This document shows positions 8,274-15,734 of a DNA stretch of 32,539 nt, in pieces. The stretch spans positions 1-32,539 of the forward strand of contig NZ_BAOL01000032.1 in NCBI RefSeq assembly GCF_000350145.1, written 5' to 3'. The stretch is from Ilumatobacter nonamiensis YM16-303 (GTDB lineage: Bacteria > Actinomycetota > Acidimicrobiia > Acidimicrobiales > Ilumatobacteraceae). The translations under genes and the position numbers were made by a program. A model generated the notes under the pieces. It worked only from the letters and a program-made list of their open reading frames with translations, searched no databases and was not told the origin of the DNA. Every line of letters starts with the position of its first letter. Within the stretch, counting starts at the first letter, position 1.

Positions 8274-9683
8274 TCAGGACGGCCAGGAAGCCTCGATGTT
8301 GTCCGCTGCGGTCTGCGCATCGATCGTGCCGTTCACGAGCGACGTTCCCTCGGACCAGAAGGACCCGGCGCCGACGTCGGCCGGCATCAGGTCGGAGGCA
8401 TCGAACCGAGCGAGCTCGGAATCGTTGAGGATCTCCAGGAAGCCCTGCTCGAGCGGCTGGTACACGCTCGGGTCCTGCCCCTGAGCGGCCGACAGGAAGC
8501 CGGAGAGGCCGCCGTCGAGTTCCTCGGTCTGGATCCGCTGACGGGTCTCGGCGTAGTCGGCGGTCGCCATGTAGTTCAGCACCGCCATCGTGGCCGGGTC
8601 CTCGTTGAACGCAGCGGCGTAGGTGCCGGCGGTCAGAACCGGATTGTCACCGTTGATGTCCGGGAAGTAGAACACGTCGATCGCTTCGGGATCGTCGGGA
8701 TCGGCGAACGCCGTTCCTTCGGCGAAGAACCCGGCGAAGAACGACGCCTGGCGGTGCATCATGCACTGGCCGTCGGACAGCGGGATCGCGTTGTCACCGA
8801 AGTTGGTGGCGGCGATGGAGCCGCCGGAGGCGAACACGTTCTCGTCGGCCCAGAAGTCGACGACGGCCTGCATGGCCTCGACGATCTGCGGGTCGTTGAA
8901 CGGGATCTCGTGGTTGACCCACTGGTCGTACACGTCGCCACCGTGGAGACGGAGCACCATCTCCTCGGTCCAGTCGGTGAACGTCCAGCCGGTTGCCTGG
9001 CCGGATTCGATCCCGACGCAGAGCGGGGTGTTCCCGTCCTCGACCATGGTGGCCATCAGCGCGGTGAAGTCGTCGATCGTCTCGGGGACCTCGTAGCCGG
9101 CCTCTTCGAACGCCGCCGGCTTGTACCAGACGAGCGACTTGAGGTCGGTCTTGACCGGCACGCCGTACTGGGTGTCGTCGGTGGCGCCGTCGGCCTGATA
9201 GCTCTCGTCCCAGAACTCGTCGATCGTGGCGTTGACCTCATCGGTGAGGGCGACGACGGCACCGTCGGCGGCGAACTCGGCGAGCTTGCCGGGCTGCGGG
9301 AAGATCGAGATGTCGGGCGGGTTGCCGCCTTCGACCTGGGTGTTGATGTTCGCTTCCCAGTCGGCGTCGCCGGCGTAGGAGATGCTGATGTTGTTCTCTT
9401 CACCGAAGGCGCCGAGAGTGTCCTGGATCGCGGCGATCGACGGGTCGTCACGCTCGGGCCCGGTGATCGTCACCTCGGCCCCGTCGAAGTCGCCGGACGT
9501 GGCGGCCTCGTCGTCGCCTCCGTCGTCGCCTTCGCCTTCGTCTTCGTCGCTGGCTGCGTCGCTGCCCTCGGTCTCCTCGCTCGAATCGTCGCTGCTGGAC
9601 GAATCGTCGTCGCTCCCGCACGCTCCGGCGACCAGCGCCAGTGCAACGGGAACGGCAGCAAGCTTGATGCTGCGTTTTCTCAT
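8274..9683 (-). CDS. Extracellular sugar-binding lipoprotein of the ABC importer
   Basis: This is the substrate-binding protein of the importer (family 1, MalE/UgpB-like), 469 aa. It opens with a lipoprotein signal: basic MRKRSIK, a hydrophobic stretch, then VAGAC with Cys22 as the likely lipidated residue. An acidic Ser/Asp/Glu linker (24-64) precedes the mature domain. The domain starts near VTITGPERDD and contains NINTQVEGGNPPDISIFPQPG, the typical segment after the first beta-alpha unit. Mid-protein blocks such as LKSLVWYKPAAFEEAGYEVPETIDDF are characteristic of the family. The ATG at 9683 follows GGGGGAGG at ideal spacing. A LacI-type operator lies 46 bp upstream. The ligand cannot be read from the sequence; context allows a sulfosugar or a common carbohydrate. 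Confidence 0.93.
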   Translation of the reverse strand: MRKRSIKLAAVPVALALVAGACGSDDDSSSSDDSSEETEGSDAASDEDEGEGDDGGDDEAATSGDFDGAEVTITGPERDDPSIAAIQDTLGAFGEENNISISYAGDADWEANINTQVEGGNPPDISIFPQPGKLAEFAADGAVVALTDEVNATIDEFWDESYQADGATDDTQYGVPVKTDLKSLVWYKPAAFEEAGYEVPETIDDFTALMATMVEDGNTPLCVGIESGQATGWTFTDWTEEMVLRLHGGDVYDQWVNHEIPFNDPQIVEAMQAVVDFWADENVFASGGSIAATNFGDNAIPLSDGQCMMHRQASFFAGFFAEGTAFADPDDPEAIDVFYFPDINGDNPVLTAGTYAAAFNEDPATMAVLNYMATADYAETRQRIQTEELDGGLSGFLSAAQGQDPSVYQPLEQGFLEILNDSELARFDASDLMPADVGAGSFWSEGTSLVNGTIDAQTAADNIEASWPS

Positions 9684-9729
9684 TGGGTCCTCCCCCTCAG
9701 GTGGTGTGATTGCCGGACGATTCCCGGCA

Positions 9730-9743
9730 TGTAAACGCTTTCA
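9730..9743. promoter_or_regulatory. LacI-family operator of the binding-protein/permease operon
   Basis: TGTAAACGCTTTCA is a 14-bp palindrome matching TGYAARCGCTTYCA. It lies between the lacI-type gene and the binding-protein gene and overlaps the candidate -10 of the operon promoter, a position suited to repression. Confidence 0.85.
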
Positions 9744-9769
9744 TACGGCGGCCGTCACGTCAAGTGCAA
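9740..9769 (-). promoter_or_regulatory. Candidate promoter of the binding-protein/permease operon
   Basis: On the minus strand TTGCAC (9769-9764) and TATGAA (9745-9740) are separated by 18 nt, and the -10 overlaps the operator. The promoter begins inside the 3' end of the regulator gene, so the operon can be transcribed on its own or by read-through from the regulator. Confidence 0.5.
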
Positions 9770-10860
9770 GAAATGGATCCGGTCGAGGACCGCTCCACCA
9801 GCGACACCGCCGGTCGGACCGGTTCGTCGTGTTCGTCCGACGCTCCGACGACCGGTTCACCCGGATCGCCCGCGTGCCGCGCCGATTTCCGCAACGCCGC
9901 GACCAGGAGGCGCGCCACCACCGAGCCGTGATCGGCCACCGGCTGTCGAACCGTCGTGAGGTCGACCACCCGCGAGAACTCGTGGTCGTCGACCCCGATG
10001 AGCGAGATGTCGGTCCCGACCCGCAGCGAGTGCTCGTTGCACGCCATCAGTGCCCCGAACGCCATCTCGTCGGACATCGCGAAGACTGCGGTCGGGCGAC
10101 TCGGAGCGCGGAGCAGTTGTGTCATCGCCTCGTAGCCACCGTCGAGACTGAAGTTGCCGTTGACGTTGCATTCGTGGTCGACCGCAACGTCGGCCGCGGC
10201 CAGCTCGCGGCTGAATCCGCGCCATCGGGCCTCGGGCACGTCGAAGCTCATCGGTCCCTCGGGTCGTCCGCCGATCACGCCGATCCGTCGATGACCGAGG
10301 GCGAGGAGGTGCTCCGCGGCGATCTGTCCCACCAACTCGTCGTCGATGCACACCGACGGGTGACCGACCACGTTGGAGCCGATCGTGGCCAGGCCGACCC
10401 CGCGTCGTTCGAGCGACGCGACCTGTTCGGGCTCGATGGTCACGTCGACCAGGATCAGTGCGTCGGTGCGTCGTTCCAGCCGCCGCGACTCGTCGAGGAG
10501 ACGGTCGCGATGCGTGGGGGTGGACACGGCGATCACCTGGAACTCGAGTCCGGCGTCGGCACAGACGGCCTCGGCGCCGGCGATCACCGTCGAGAAGTAC
10601 CAGCCGAACAGCGAGGGGATCGCCAAGGTGACCGTTCCCGTTCGCCCGGCCGCCAGCCGGGTCGCCGCCGGGTCGGGGTGATAGTTCAGTCGATCCGCGA
10701 CGGCTCGGACCCGCTCGCGTGTCGACGGGGTGACGTTGGGGAGTCCGCGGAGCGCGCGGCTCACCGTCGCGACCGAGACCCCCGCCTCTGCCGCCACGTG
10801 CTCGATGGTGAGGCGCCGCGGGGGAGCGTGGATCGTCGTGTCGCTGTCGTCGCTCACCAT
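9760..10860 (-). CDS. LacI/GalR-family transcriptional regulator
   Basis: This 366-aa regulator has the LacI helix-turn-helix near its N-terminus (LTIEHVAAEAGVSVATVSRALRGLPNVTPSTRERV, about residues 18-52) and a periplasmic-binding-protein-like effector domain after it. Blocks such as LAIPSLFGWYFSTVIAGAE, VDDELVGQIAAEHLLALGHRRIGVIGG and DISLIGVDDHEFSRVVDLTTVRQP are typical of sugar-responsive LacI proteins. The ATG at 10860 follows GGGGAGGGG. An earlier in-frame ATG at 10899 lies inside the operator and was rejected. It likely binds the three TGYAARCGCTTYCA sites at 777, 9730 and 10885, repressing transport, deoC and itself until a sugar-derived effector appears. The effector is unknown. Confidence 0.92.
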   Translation of the reverse strand: MVSDDSDTTIHAPPRRLTIEHVAAEAGVSVATVSRALRGLPNVTPSTRERVRAVADRLNYHPDPAATRLAAGRTGTVTLAIPSLFGWYFSTVIAGAEAVCADAGLEFQVIAVSTPTHRDRLLDESRRLERRTDALILVDVTIEPEQVASLERRGVGLATIGSNVVGHPSVCIDDELVGQIAAEHLLALGHRRIGVIGGRPEGPMSFDVPEARWRGFSRELAAADVAVDHECNVNGNFSLDGGYEAMTQLLRAPSRPTAVFAMSDEMAFGALMACNEHSLRVGTDISLIGVDDHEFSRVVDLTTVRQPVADHGSVVARLLVAALRKSARHAGDPGEPVVGASDEHDEPVRPAVSLVERSSTGSISCT

Positions 10861-10882
10861 GTCTCTCACCCCTCCCCGAGCG

Positions 10883-10898
10883 AGTGTAAGCGCTTTCA
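10883..10898. promoter_or_regulatory. LacI-family operator between lacI and deoC, overlapping a lacI -10
   Basis: TGTAAGCGCTTTCA at 10885-10898 is a near-perfect palindrome and the best match of the three to the consensus. On the minus strand TACACT (10888-10883) is a plausible -10 for the regulator gene and overlaps the operator, suggesting autorepression. The same site is about 55 bp before deoC and may control both divergent genes. Confidence 0.8.
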
Positions 10899-10953
10899 TC
10901 ACGTCGGTGGTTCCCGTCGGCCCCTGCATCGTCCGCGCGGTACGGTGATCGAC

Positions 10954-11742
10954 ATGTCCTCGGTCGGTCCGGGCCCCGTCCATCCGTCGGCAGCGGACGC
11001 CCAACGGGTGATCTCGCTGATCGATCTCACCGACTTGAACGACGAGCACGATCCCGTGGGATTGCGCGACCTGGTCGACCGCGCGCTCGAGCACGGCGTG
11101 CCCGCCGTGTGCGTGTGGCCGGAGTTCGTCGGAACCGTCGTGGCGGCGTTGGACGCCGAGCCCGAGCGGGGCACGTGCTCGATCGCGACCGTGGTCAACT
11201 TCCCGGGCGGTGACGACCCGATCGCCGACGTCTCGTCGACGACCCGGGATGCGCTGGCCGCAGGTGCCGACGAGATCGACCTCGTCCTGCCGTACGTGGC
11301 GTTGCGCGGCGGTGACCCGGAAGCTCCCCGAGCGATGGTGCAGGCCATCGCACAGATCGTCCACGCCCACACCGGACGCGGTGACCGCCGGGCGGAGCTG
11401 AAGGTGATCCTCGAGACCGGGGAACTCGGGAGCGTCGACCTCGTCACGTGGGCAGCGCAGCTGGCGATCGACGCCGGCGCGGACTTCATCAAGACGTCGA
11501 CCGGCAAGACCGCGGTCAGCGCGACGCTCGATGCGTTCGCACCGATGGTCGACGCGGTGGCGCAGGCCGACCGGACGATCGGCCTGAAGCCATCGGGTGG
11601 CATCCGCACGGTTGCCGAGGCGATCGAGTATCTCGCCGTGGTCGATTCGCGGCTGGGCGCCGATTGGGCGACCCCGGCCACGTTCCGCTTCGGAGCGAGT
11701 TCGCTGCTCGACGACGCGATCGCCGTTGCGTTGACGGCCTGA
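10954..11742 (+). CDS. deoC: Deoxyribose-phosphate aldolase (class I)
   Basis: This enzyme cleaves 2-deoxy-D-ribose 5-phosphate into glyceraldehyde 3-phosphate and acetaldehyde in the cytosol. The 262-aa protein has the Schiff-base lysine in ADFIKTSTGK (Lys180) and the second active-site lysine in GLKPSGGI (Lys212). The EIDLVLPY segment (107-114) contributes the conserved Asp. ATG 10954 is used; a GTG at 10945 in the same frame is possible and neither has a strong ribosome-binding site. It is divergent from the lacI-type gene and shares its operator, so it may belong to the same sugar regulon rather than only to nucleoside salvage. Its stop codon is 1 nt from the 3' end of the convergent tRNA-Arg gene. 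Confidence 0.92.
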   Translation: MSSVGPGPVHPSAADAQRVISLIDLTDLNDEHDPVGLRDLVDRALEHGVPAVCVWPEFVGTVVAALDAEPERGTCSIATVVNFPGGDDPIADVSSTTRDALAAGADEIDLVLPYVALRGGDPEAPRAMVQAIAQIVHAHTGRGDRRAELKVILETGELGSVDLVTWAAQLAIDAGADFIKTSTGKTAVSATLDAFAPMVDAVAQADRTIGLKPSGGIRTVAEAIEYLAVVDSRLGADWATPATFRFGASSLLDDAIAVALTA

Positions 11743-11743
11743 G

Positions 11744-11816
11744 CGCCCTCGGCAGGATTCGAACCTGCGACACCTGGTTCCGGAAACCAGTGCTCTATCC
11801 CCTGAGCTACGAAGGC
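11744..11816 (-). tRNA. tRNA-Arg (anticodon CCG)
   Basis: The 73-nt minus-strand gene folds as a full cloverleaf. The acceptor pairs GCCTTCG with CGAGGGC (one G-T pair). The D arm contains AGCTCAGGGGATAGAGC, the anticodon stem is CTGGT/ACCAG with loop TTCCGGA, and the T arm contains GGTTCGAATCC. The anticodon CCG reads the Arg codon CGG. CCA is not encoded. It lies between deoC (convergent, 1 nt away) and argS (divergent, 62 nt away), so a tRNA for arginine is next to arginyl-tRNA synthetase. Confidence 0.97.
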
Positions 11817-11878
11817 AGTGCGACGGCAATCTATCGGTCGGTGCTGCGATCGACTCGATCCGGCACACTTGGGAACGC

Positions 11879-13627
11879 ATGTCTGATCCCGTGGCCACGC
11901 TCACCCGCCTGCTCCAACCCGTGTTCGACGAGCTCGTCGAATCCGATGCCGGTGTCGGCAACGAGTCCGCCGACCCGACCGTGCGGCCGTCCGATCGTGC
12001 CGACGCCCAGATCAACGGTGCGTTGCCGCTCGCGAAGCGACTGGGGACCAACCCGCGTGAGCTCGCTCAGCGGGTGATCGACTCCGGGGTCCTTGCCGAT
12101 GTCGCCGAGGGCGTGGAGGTCGCGGGGCCCGGCTTCATCAACGTGACGTTCTCCTCCGAGTTCCTCGCGTCCGAACTCGACGTGGTCCGCTCCGCCGACG
12201 GCCTCGGGATCGAACCGGACTCACGCGAGATGCAGGTCGTCGTGGACTACTCCGCACCCAACGTCGCGAAGGAGATGCACGTCGGACACCTCCGCTCGAC
12301 GGCGATCGGCGACTCGCTCGTGCGGATGCTCGAGGCGCACGGACACCGTGTCACGCGCGAGAACCACGTCGGCGACTGGGGAACCCCGTTCGGGATGCTC
12401 ATCGAGCACCTGCTCGACCTCGGCGAAACCGAGGCGGCCGAAGCACTCTCGCTCGGCGACCTCAACAGCTTCTACAAGGACGCTCGCGTCGCGTTCGACG
12501 CGTCCGACGAGTTCCAGGAGCGTTCCCGACAGCGCGTCGTCCTGCTCCAGGCCGGCGATCCCGAGACGATGCGACTGTGGGAGATCCTCGTCGATCTGTC
12601 CGCGGCCTACTTCAACACGGTGTACCGCAAGATGGGCGTGCTGCTCACCGACGACGACCTGGCCGGCGAGAGCCGGTACCAGCCGCTGATGCCCGACGTC
12701 ATCGAACGTCTCCGTGCGGCAGGTCTGGTCGAGGAATCCGATGGCGCCGACGTCGTCTTCCCTCCCGGGTTCGAGAACCGTGACGGCGACCCACTCCCGC
12801 TGATCGTGCAGAAGGGGACCGGCGGCTTCAACTACGCGACCAGCGACCTCGCCTGCATCATCGACCGCACCGAACGGATCGGTGCGGACCTGATCCTCTA
12901 CGTCGTCGATGCCGGCCAGTCGCAGCACTTCCAGATGGTGTTCGCCGTCGCGAAGATGGCAGGCTGGCTCGACGACGAGACCGACGCGGTGCACGTCCCG
13001 TTCGGCATCGTGCTGGGCACCGACCGCAAGCGCCTCAAGACTCGCTCAGGCGAGCCGGTGCGCCTCGTCGCACTGCTCGACGAGGCGGTCGCGCGCGCCG
13101 AAGCAGCGGTGGCCGAGAAGAACCCGGACCTCGAGCCGGACGTCCGCGCGGATGTGGCACGGTCGATCGGGATCGGGGCGGTGAAGTACGCCGACCTGTC
13201 GACCGATCGGATCAAGGACTACGTGTTCGACTTCGACCGGATGCTCGCCTTCGAGGGCAACACCGGCCCCTATCTGCAGTACGCGCATGCCCGGATCTGT
13301 TCGATCTTCCGGCGCGAGGGTGTCGACCGGGCCTCGGTACGTGCGGCATCCATCGAACTCGTGGAGCCGCAGGAACCGGCGTTGGCGCGTCAGATCCTCG
13401 CGTTCCCCACCGCCGTCGACGCGGCGCTCGAGACGTACAGCCCGCACAAGCTGTGCACGTACGTGTACGACCTGGCGACGGCGTTCAGCAGCTTCTACGA
13501 GCACTGTCGGATCAAGGGTTCGCCGGAGCCGATCTACTCGAGCCGACTCGCCCTCGCCGACCTCACGGCGCGTGTGCTCGAACGCTCGCTCGGACTGCTC
13601 GGCATCGACGCGCCGGAGCAGATGTGA
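11879..13627 (+). CDS. argS: Arginyl-tRNA synthetase
   Basis: This class I aminoacyl-tRNA synthetase charges tRNA-Arg in the cytosol, 582 aa. The N-terminal Add1-like domain covers about 1-115. The catalytic signature is YSAPNVAKEMHVGHLRSTAIGD with the HIGH-type motif HVGH at 134-137. The KMSKS position is replaced by a KRLKTRSGE segment, which is normal for ArgRS and not a defect. The C-terminal DALR anticodon-binding domain includes NTGPYLQYAHARICSI and ends with RVLERSLGLLGIDAPEQM. ATG 11879 is chosen by full N-terminal homology; the ribosome-binding site is weak and the message may have a very short leader. The stop overlaps the GTG of lysA by 4 nt. Confidence 0.97.
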   Translation: MSDPVATLTRLLQPVFDELVESDAGVGNESADPTVRPSDRADAQINGALPLAKRLGTNPRELAQRVIDSGVLADVAEGVEVAGPGFINVTFSSEFLASELDVVRSADGLGIEPDSREMQVVVDYSAPNVAKEMHVGHLRSTAIGDSLVRMLEAHGHRVTRENHVGDWGTPFGMLIEHLLDLGETEAAEALSLGDLNSFYKDARVAFDASDEFQERSRQRVVLLQAGDPETMRLWEILVDLSAAYFNTVYRKMGVLLTDDDLAGESRYQPLMPDVIERLRAAGLVEESDGADVVFPPGFENRDGDPLPLIVQKGTGGFNYATSDLACIIDRTERIGADLILYVVDAGQSQHFQMVFAVAKMAGWLDDETDAVHVPFGIVLGTDRKRLKTRSGEPVRLVALLDEAVARAEAAVAEKNPDLEPDVRADVARSIGIGAVKYADLSTDRIKDYVFDFDRMLAFEGNTGPYLQYAHARICSIFRREGVDRASVRAASIELVEPQEPALARQILAFPTAVDAALETYSPHKLCTYVYDLATAFSSFYEHCRIKGSPEPIYSSRLALADLTARVLERSLGLLGIDAPEQM

Positions 13628-14910
13628 CCGCGCTCGATCGACGGTTGCTCTCCGACAACACGGAGATCGGCGCCGATGGGATGCTGACCGTCGGGGGCTG
13701 CTCGGTCGCGGCCGTGGCCGAGGAGTACGGCACGCCCGTGTTCATCTACGACGAGGCGCATCTGCGCGCTCGGTGTCGCGAGGCGGTGGAATCGTTCGGA
13801 CGCGATCGGGCGATCTACGCGACGAAGGCGTTCCTGTGTCGGGCGATGGCCAGGCTCGCGTACGACGAGGGGATGTTGCTCGACGTCGCCTCCGGCGGGG
13901 AGCTGCACGTCGCGATGGCGGCCGGCGTGCCCGCGTCGGCGTGCACGTTGCACGGGAACAACAAGTCGGTCGCCGAGCTACGCCTTGCGATCGAGGCCGG
14001 GGTCCGTCATGTGATCGTGGATTCGTTCGACGAGTTCGACCGCATCGAGGCGTTGGTTGCCGGCGGCGCCGGCGCGGTGCCCGACGTCGTCCTGCGGATC
14101 ACGCCGGGCGTCAGTGCCCACACCCATGAGTTCATCTCGACGGGCCAGAACGACTCGAAGTTCGGCTTCAACCTCGAGAACGGCGACGCACACCGTGCGG
14201 TCGATCGTGCTCGCCGGTCCGACGGGGTGAACCTCGTCGGGGTGCACTGCCACATCGGGTCGAACGTGTTCGAGGCCTCGTCGTTCGCCAAGGCTGCCGA
14301 GGTGATGGCCGACTTCGCGATCCCGCTCGACCTGCCCGAACTGGTGCTGGGCGGTGGACTCGGCGTTGCGTACGTGGAGGGCGAGGAGGCACCGTCGATC
14401 GCGCAGTGGGCGAGCGTGTTGCTCGATGCGTGCGAGTCGCTCGGCGTCCGCTCCCGCGTCAGCGTCGAGCCGGGACGATCGATCGCGGCCGCAGCGGCGA
14501 TGACGGTGTACACCGTCGGCACGATCAAGGACATTCCCGGTGTGCGGACCTACGTGTCCGTCGATGGCGGGATGAGCGACAACCCACGTCCGGTCCTCTA
14601 CGGCTCGGGGTACGAATCGTTCCTCCCGCGCGCCGTCGATGACCCGCGAGACCGGACCGCTCGACTCGTCGGCAAGCACTGCGAATCGGGTGATGTGTTG
14701 GCGTTCAACGCGCAGCTTCCCTCCGATGTCGAGGTCGGTGACCTGCTCGCGATGCCGGTGACCGGTGCATACGGCCACTCGATGGGATCGAACTACAACA
14801 AGATCACGCGCCCGCCGGTCGTGTTCTGTGCCGACGGTGACGCCCGATTGGTCGTACGGCGGGAGTCGTTCGACGACCTGCTGGCCACCGATGTCTTTTC
14901 GGGTCGATGA
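13624..14910 (+). CDS. lysA: Diaminopimelate decarboxylase
   Basis: This PLP enzyme converts meso-diaminopimelate to L-lysine, the last step of lysine synthesis. The 428-aa protein has the PLP lysine in AIYATKAF (Lys68), the glycine-rich phosphate-binding region around LVLGGGLGVAY, EPGRSI, and the CESGDVLA segment with the catalytic Cys of the dimer interface. It ends near residue 428 as expected. The GTG at 13624 overlaps the argS stop (GTGA), so argS and lysA are translationally coupled, the same pairing as in other Actinobacteria. Confidence 0.96.
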   Translation: MTALDRRLLSDNTEIGADGMLTVGGCSVAAVAEEYGTPVFIYDEAHLRARCREAVESFGRDRAIYATKAFLCRAMARLAYDEGMLLDVASGGELHVAMAAGVPASACTLHGNNKSVAELRLAIEAGVRHVIVDSFDEFDRIEALVAGGAGAVPDVVLRITPGVSAHTHEFISTGQNDSKFGFNLENGDAHRAVDRARRSDGVNLVGVHCHIGSNVFEASSFAKAAEVMADFAIPLDLPELVLGGGLGVAYVEGEEAPSIAQWASVLLDACESLGVRSRVSVEPGRSIAAAAAMTVYTVGTIKDIPGVRTYVSVDGGMSDNPRPVLYGSGYESFLPRAVDDPRDRTARLVGKHCESGDVLAFNAQLPSDVEVGDLLAMPVTGAYGHSMGSNYNKITRPPVVFCADGDARLVVRRESFDDLLATDVFSGR

Positions 14911-14923
14911 AGTCGGTCATACT
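14896..14923 (+). promoter_or_regulatory. Candidate promoter of the antitoxin-like gene
   Basis: CATACT at 14918-14923 with TTTTCG at 14896-14901 (16-nt spacer) lies at the lysA 3' end, about 35 nt before the small gene. The match is moderate; it would let the small gene pair be transcribed apart from argS-lysA. Confidence 0.3.
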
Positions 14924-14958
14924 GGGTGGACACACCAGACCCTGAGGAGGGCCGAACC

Positions 14959-15129
14959 ATGGGATTGTTGGATTCGATCAAGAACATGATCGGCGGCAAG
15001 AAGCCGGAGATCAAGGACGGCATCGACAAGGGTGCTGATGCGATCGGCGACAAGGTCGGCGAGCACAAGGACAAGGTCGACAAGGGCGCCAGCATGGCCA
15101 AGGACGCCGTCGACAAGCTGCCCGACTGA
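14959..15129 (+). CDS. Small MT0933/Rv0909-like antitoxin-type protein (56 aa)
   Basis: A 56-aa, Lys/Asp-rich protein opens with MGLLDSIKNMIGGKK and carries repeating amphipathic KDGIDKGADAIGDKVGEHKDKVDKGA helices. This matches the layout of the small MT0933-like antitoxin family, of which Rv0909 in Mycobacterium tuberculosis is a member; that family also resembles CsbD/YtxH-type stress proteins in composition. The ATG at 14959 follows a strong GAGGAGG with 8-nt spacing; the frame opens upstream but the start is set by this site. It precedes a MazF/PemK-fold gene by 26 nt, which supports an antitoxin role. A plain stress-related small protein is the alternative. Confidence 0.7.
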   Translation: MGLLDSIKNMIGGKKPEIKDGIDKGADAIGDKVGEHKDKVDKGASMAKDAVDKLPD

Positions 15130-15155
15130 CACACCGCAGGACTTGATCCGCAACC

Positions 15156-15659
15156 ATGTCGAAGTGGATCAACTTCCTGCTCGACCTGGTCCGCCAGGTG
15201 CAGGCCGCGCGGACCGAACGCGATCCGATCGCGGGCAAGACCACGCGTCGCAGCGAGCCGCCGACCGAAACGGTCGAGCGCGGTGTGCGCGTCGAATACA
15301 CCCCCGAGATCGATGGGGACGCCGATCCCGGCGAGATCGTCTGGGCGTGGGTGCCCTACGAGGAGGACGCGAACCGCGGGAAGGACCGACCGGTCGTCGT
15401 GATCGGACGCGCGGGCACGCCGCAGGGTCAGCGGCTCGCCGGCGTCGCGCTGACGTCGAAGAACAAGGGTCGCCACGACCACGTCCCGGTCGGCACCGGG
15501 TCATGGGACCCGAAGCGACGGGACAGTTGGGCGAAGGTCGATCGATTGCTCCTCCTCGATGACGACGACGTACGCCGGGAAGGCGCGATCCTCGACCGCA
15601 ACCGCTTCGACGACGTCGTCGGCAACGCCGCCGAGTACCACGACCTCGTCCGGACCTGA
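15156..15659 (+). CDS. PemK/MazF-family toxin-like protein (167 aa)
   Basis: Residues 1-55 form a charged N-terminal extension beginning with a helix (MSKWINFLLDLVRQVQ). The MazF/PemK fold follows: DPGEIVWAWVPYEED (near 64-78) is the first strand pair, GKDRPVVVIGRAG (82-94) holds the conserved RP and hydrophobic strand, and the end contains LLLLDDDDVRREGAILDRNRFDDVV. MazF/PemK proteins are mRNA interferases; actinobacterial versions with a YEED motif and long N-terminus are often annotated as such without experimental proof. It follows the MT0933-like gene, so a toxin-antitoxin pair is plausible, although a MazF fold with this antitoxin type is not the classical combination. The start has only a weak GCAGGA. 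Confidence 0.72.
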   Translation: MSKWINFLLDLVRQVQAARTERDPIAGKTTRRSEPPTETVERGVRVEYTPEIDGDADPGEIVWAWVPYEEDANRGKDRPVVVIGRAGTPQGQRLAGVALTSKNKGRHDHVPVGTGSWDPKRRDSWAKVDRLLLLDDDDVRREGAILDRNRFDDVVGNAAEYHDLVRT

Positions 15660-15692
15660 CCGACGAGATCCACTGCGGTGAGCGATCTGGGA

Positions 15693-15708
15693 ACGGGCGA
15701 TCGCCCGT
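15693..15708. promoter_or_regulatory. 16-bp perfect palindrome upstream of hom
   Basis: ACGGGCGATCGCCCGT is perfectly self-complementary with no loop, 27 bp before the hom start. It could be a dimeric operator for hom-thrC or a weak hairpin ending the toxin message. GC-rich palindromes occur by chance, so the call is tentative. Confidence 0.3.
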
Positions 15709-15734
15709 CGGTGTCGATCCCGTAGCCTGGCGCC

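Noticed and set aside
10861-10899. Upstream start (ATG 10899) for the LacI-type regulator
   Set aside because: It lies within the operator, and the ATG at 10860 has the good ribosome-binding site.
13021-13080. Missing KMSKS motif in ArgRS as a sign of a damaged gene
   Set aside because: Most ArgRS enzymes lack the canonical KMSKS and use a substitute such as the segment seen here.
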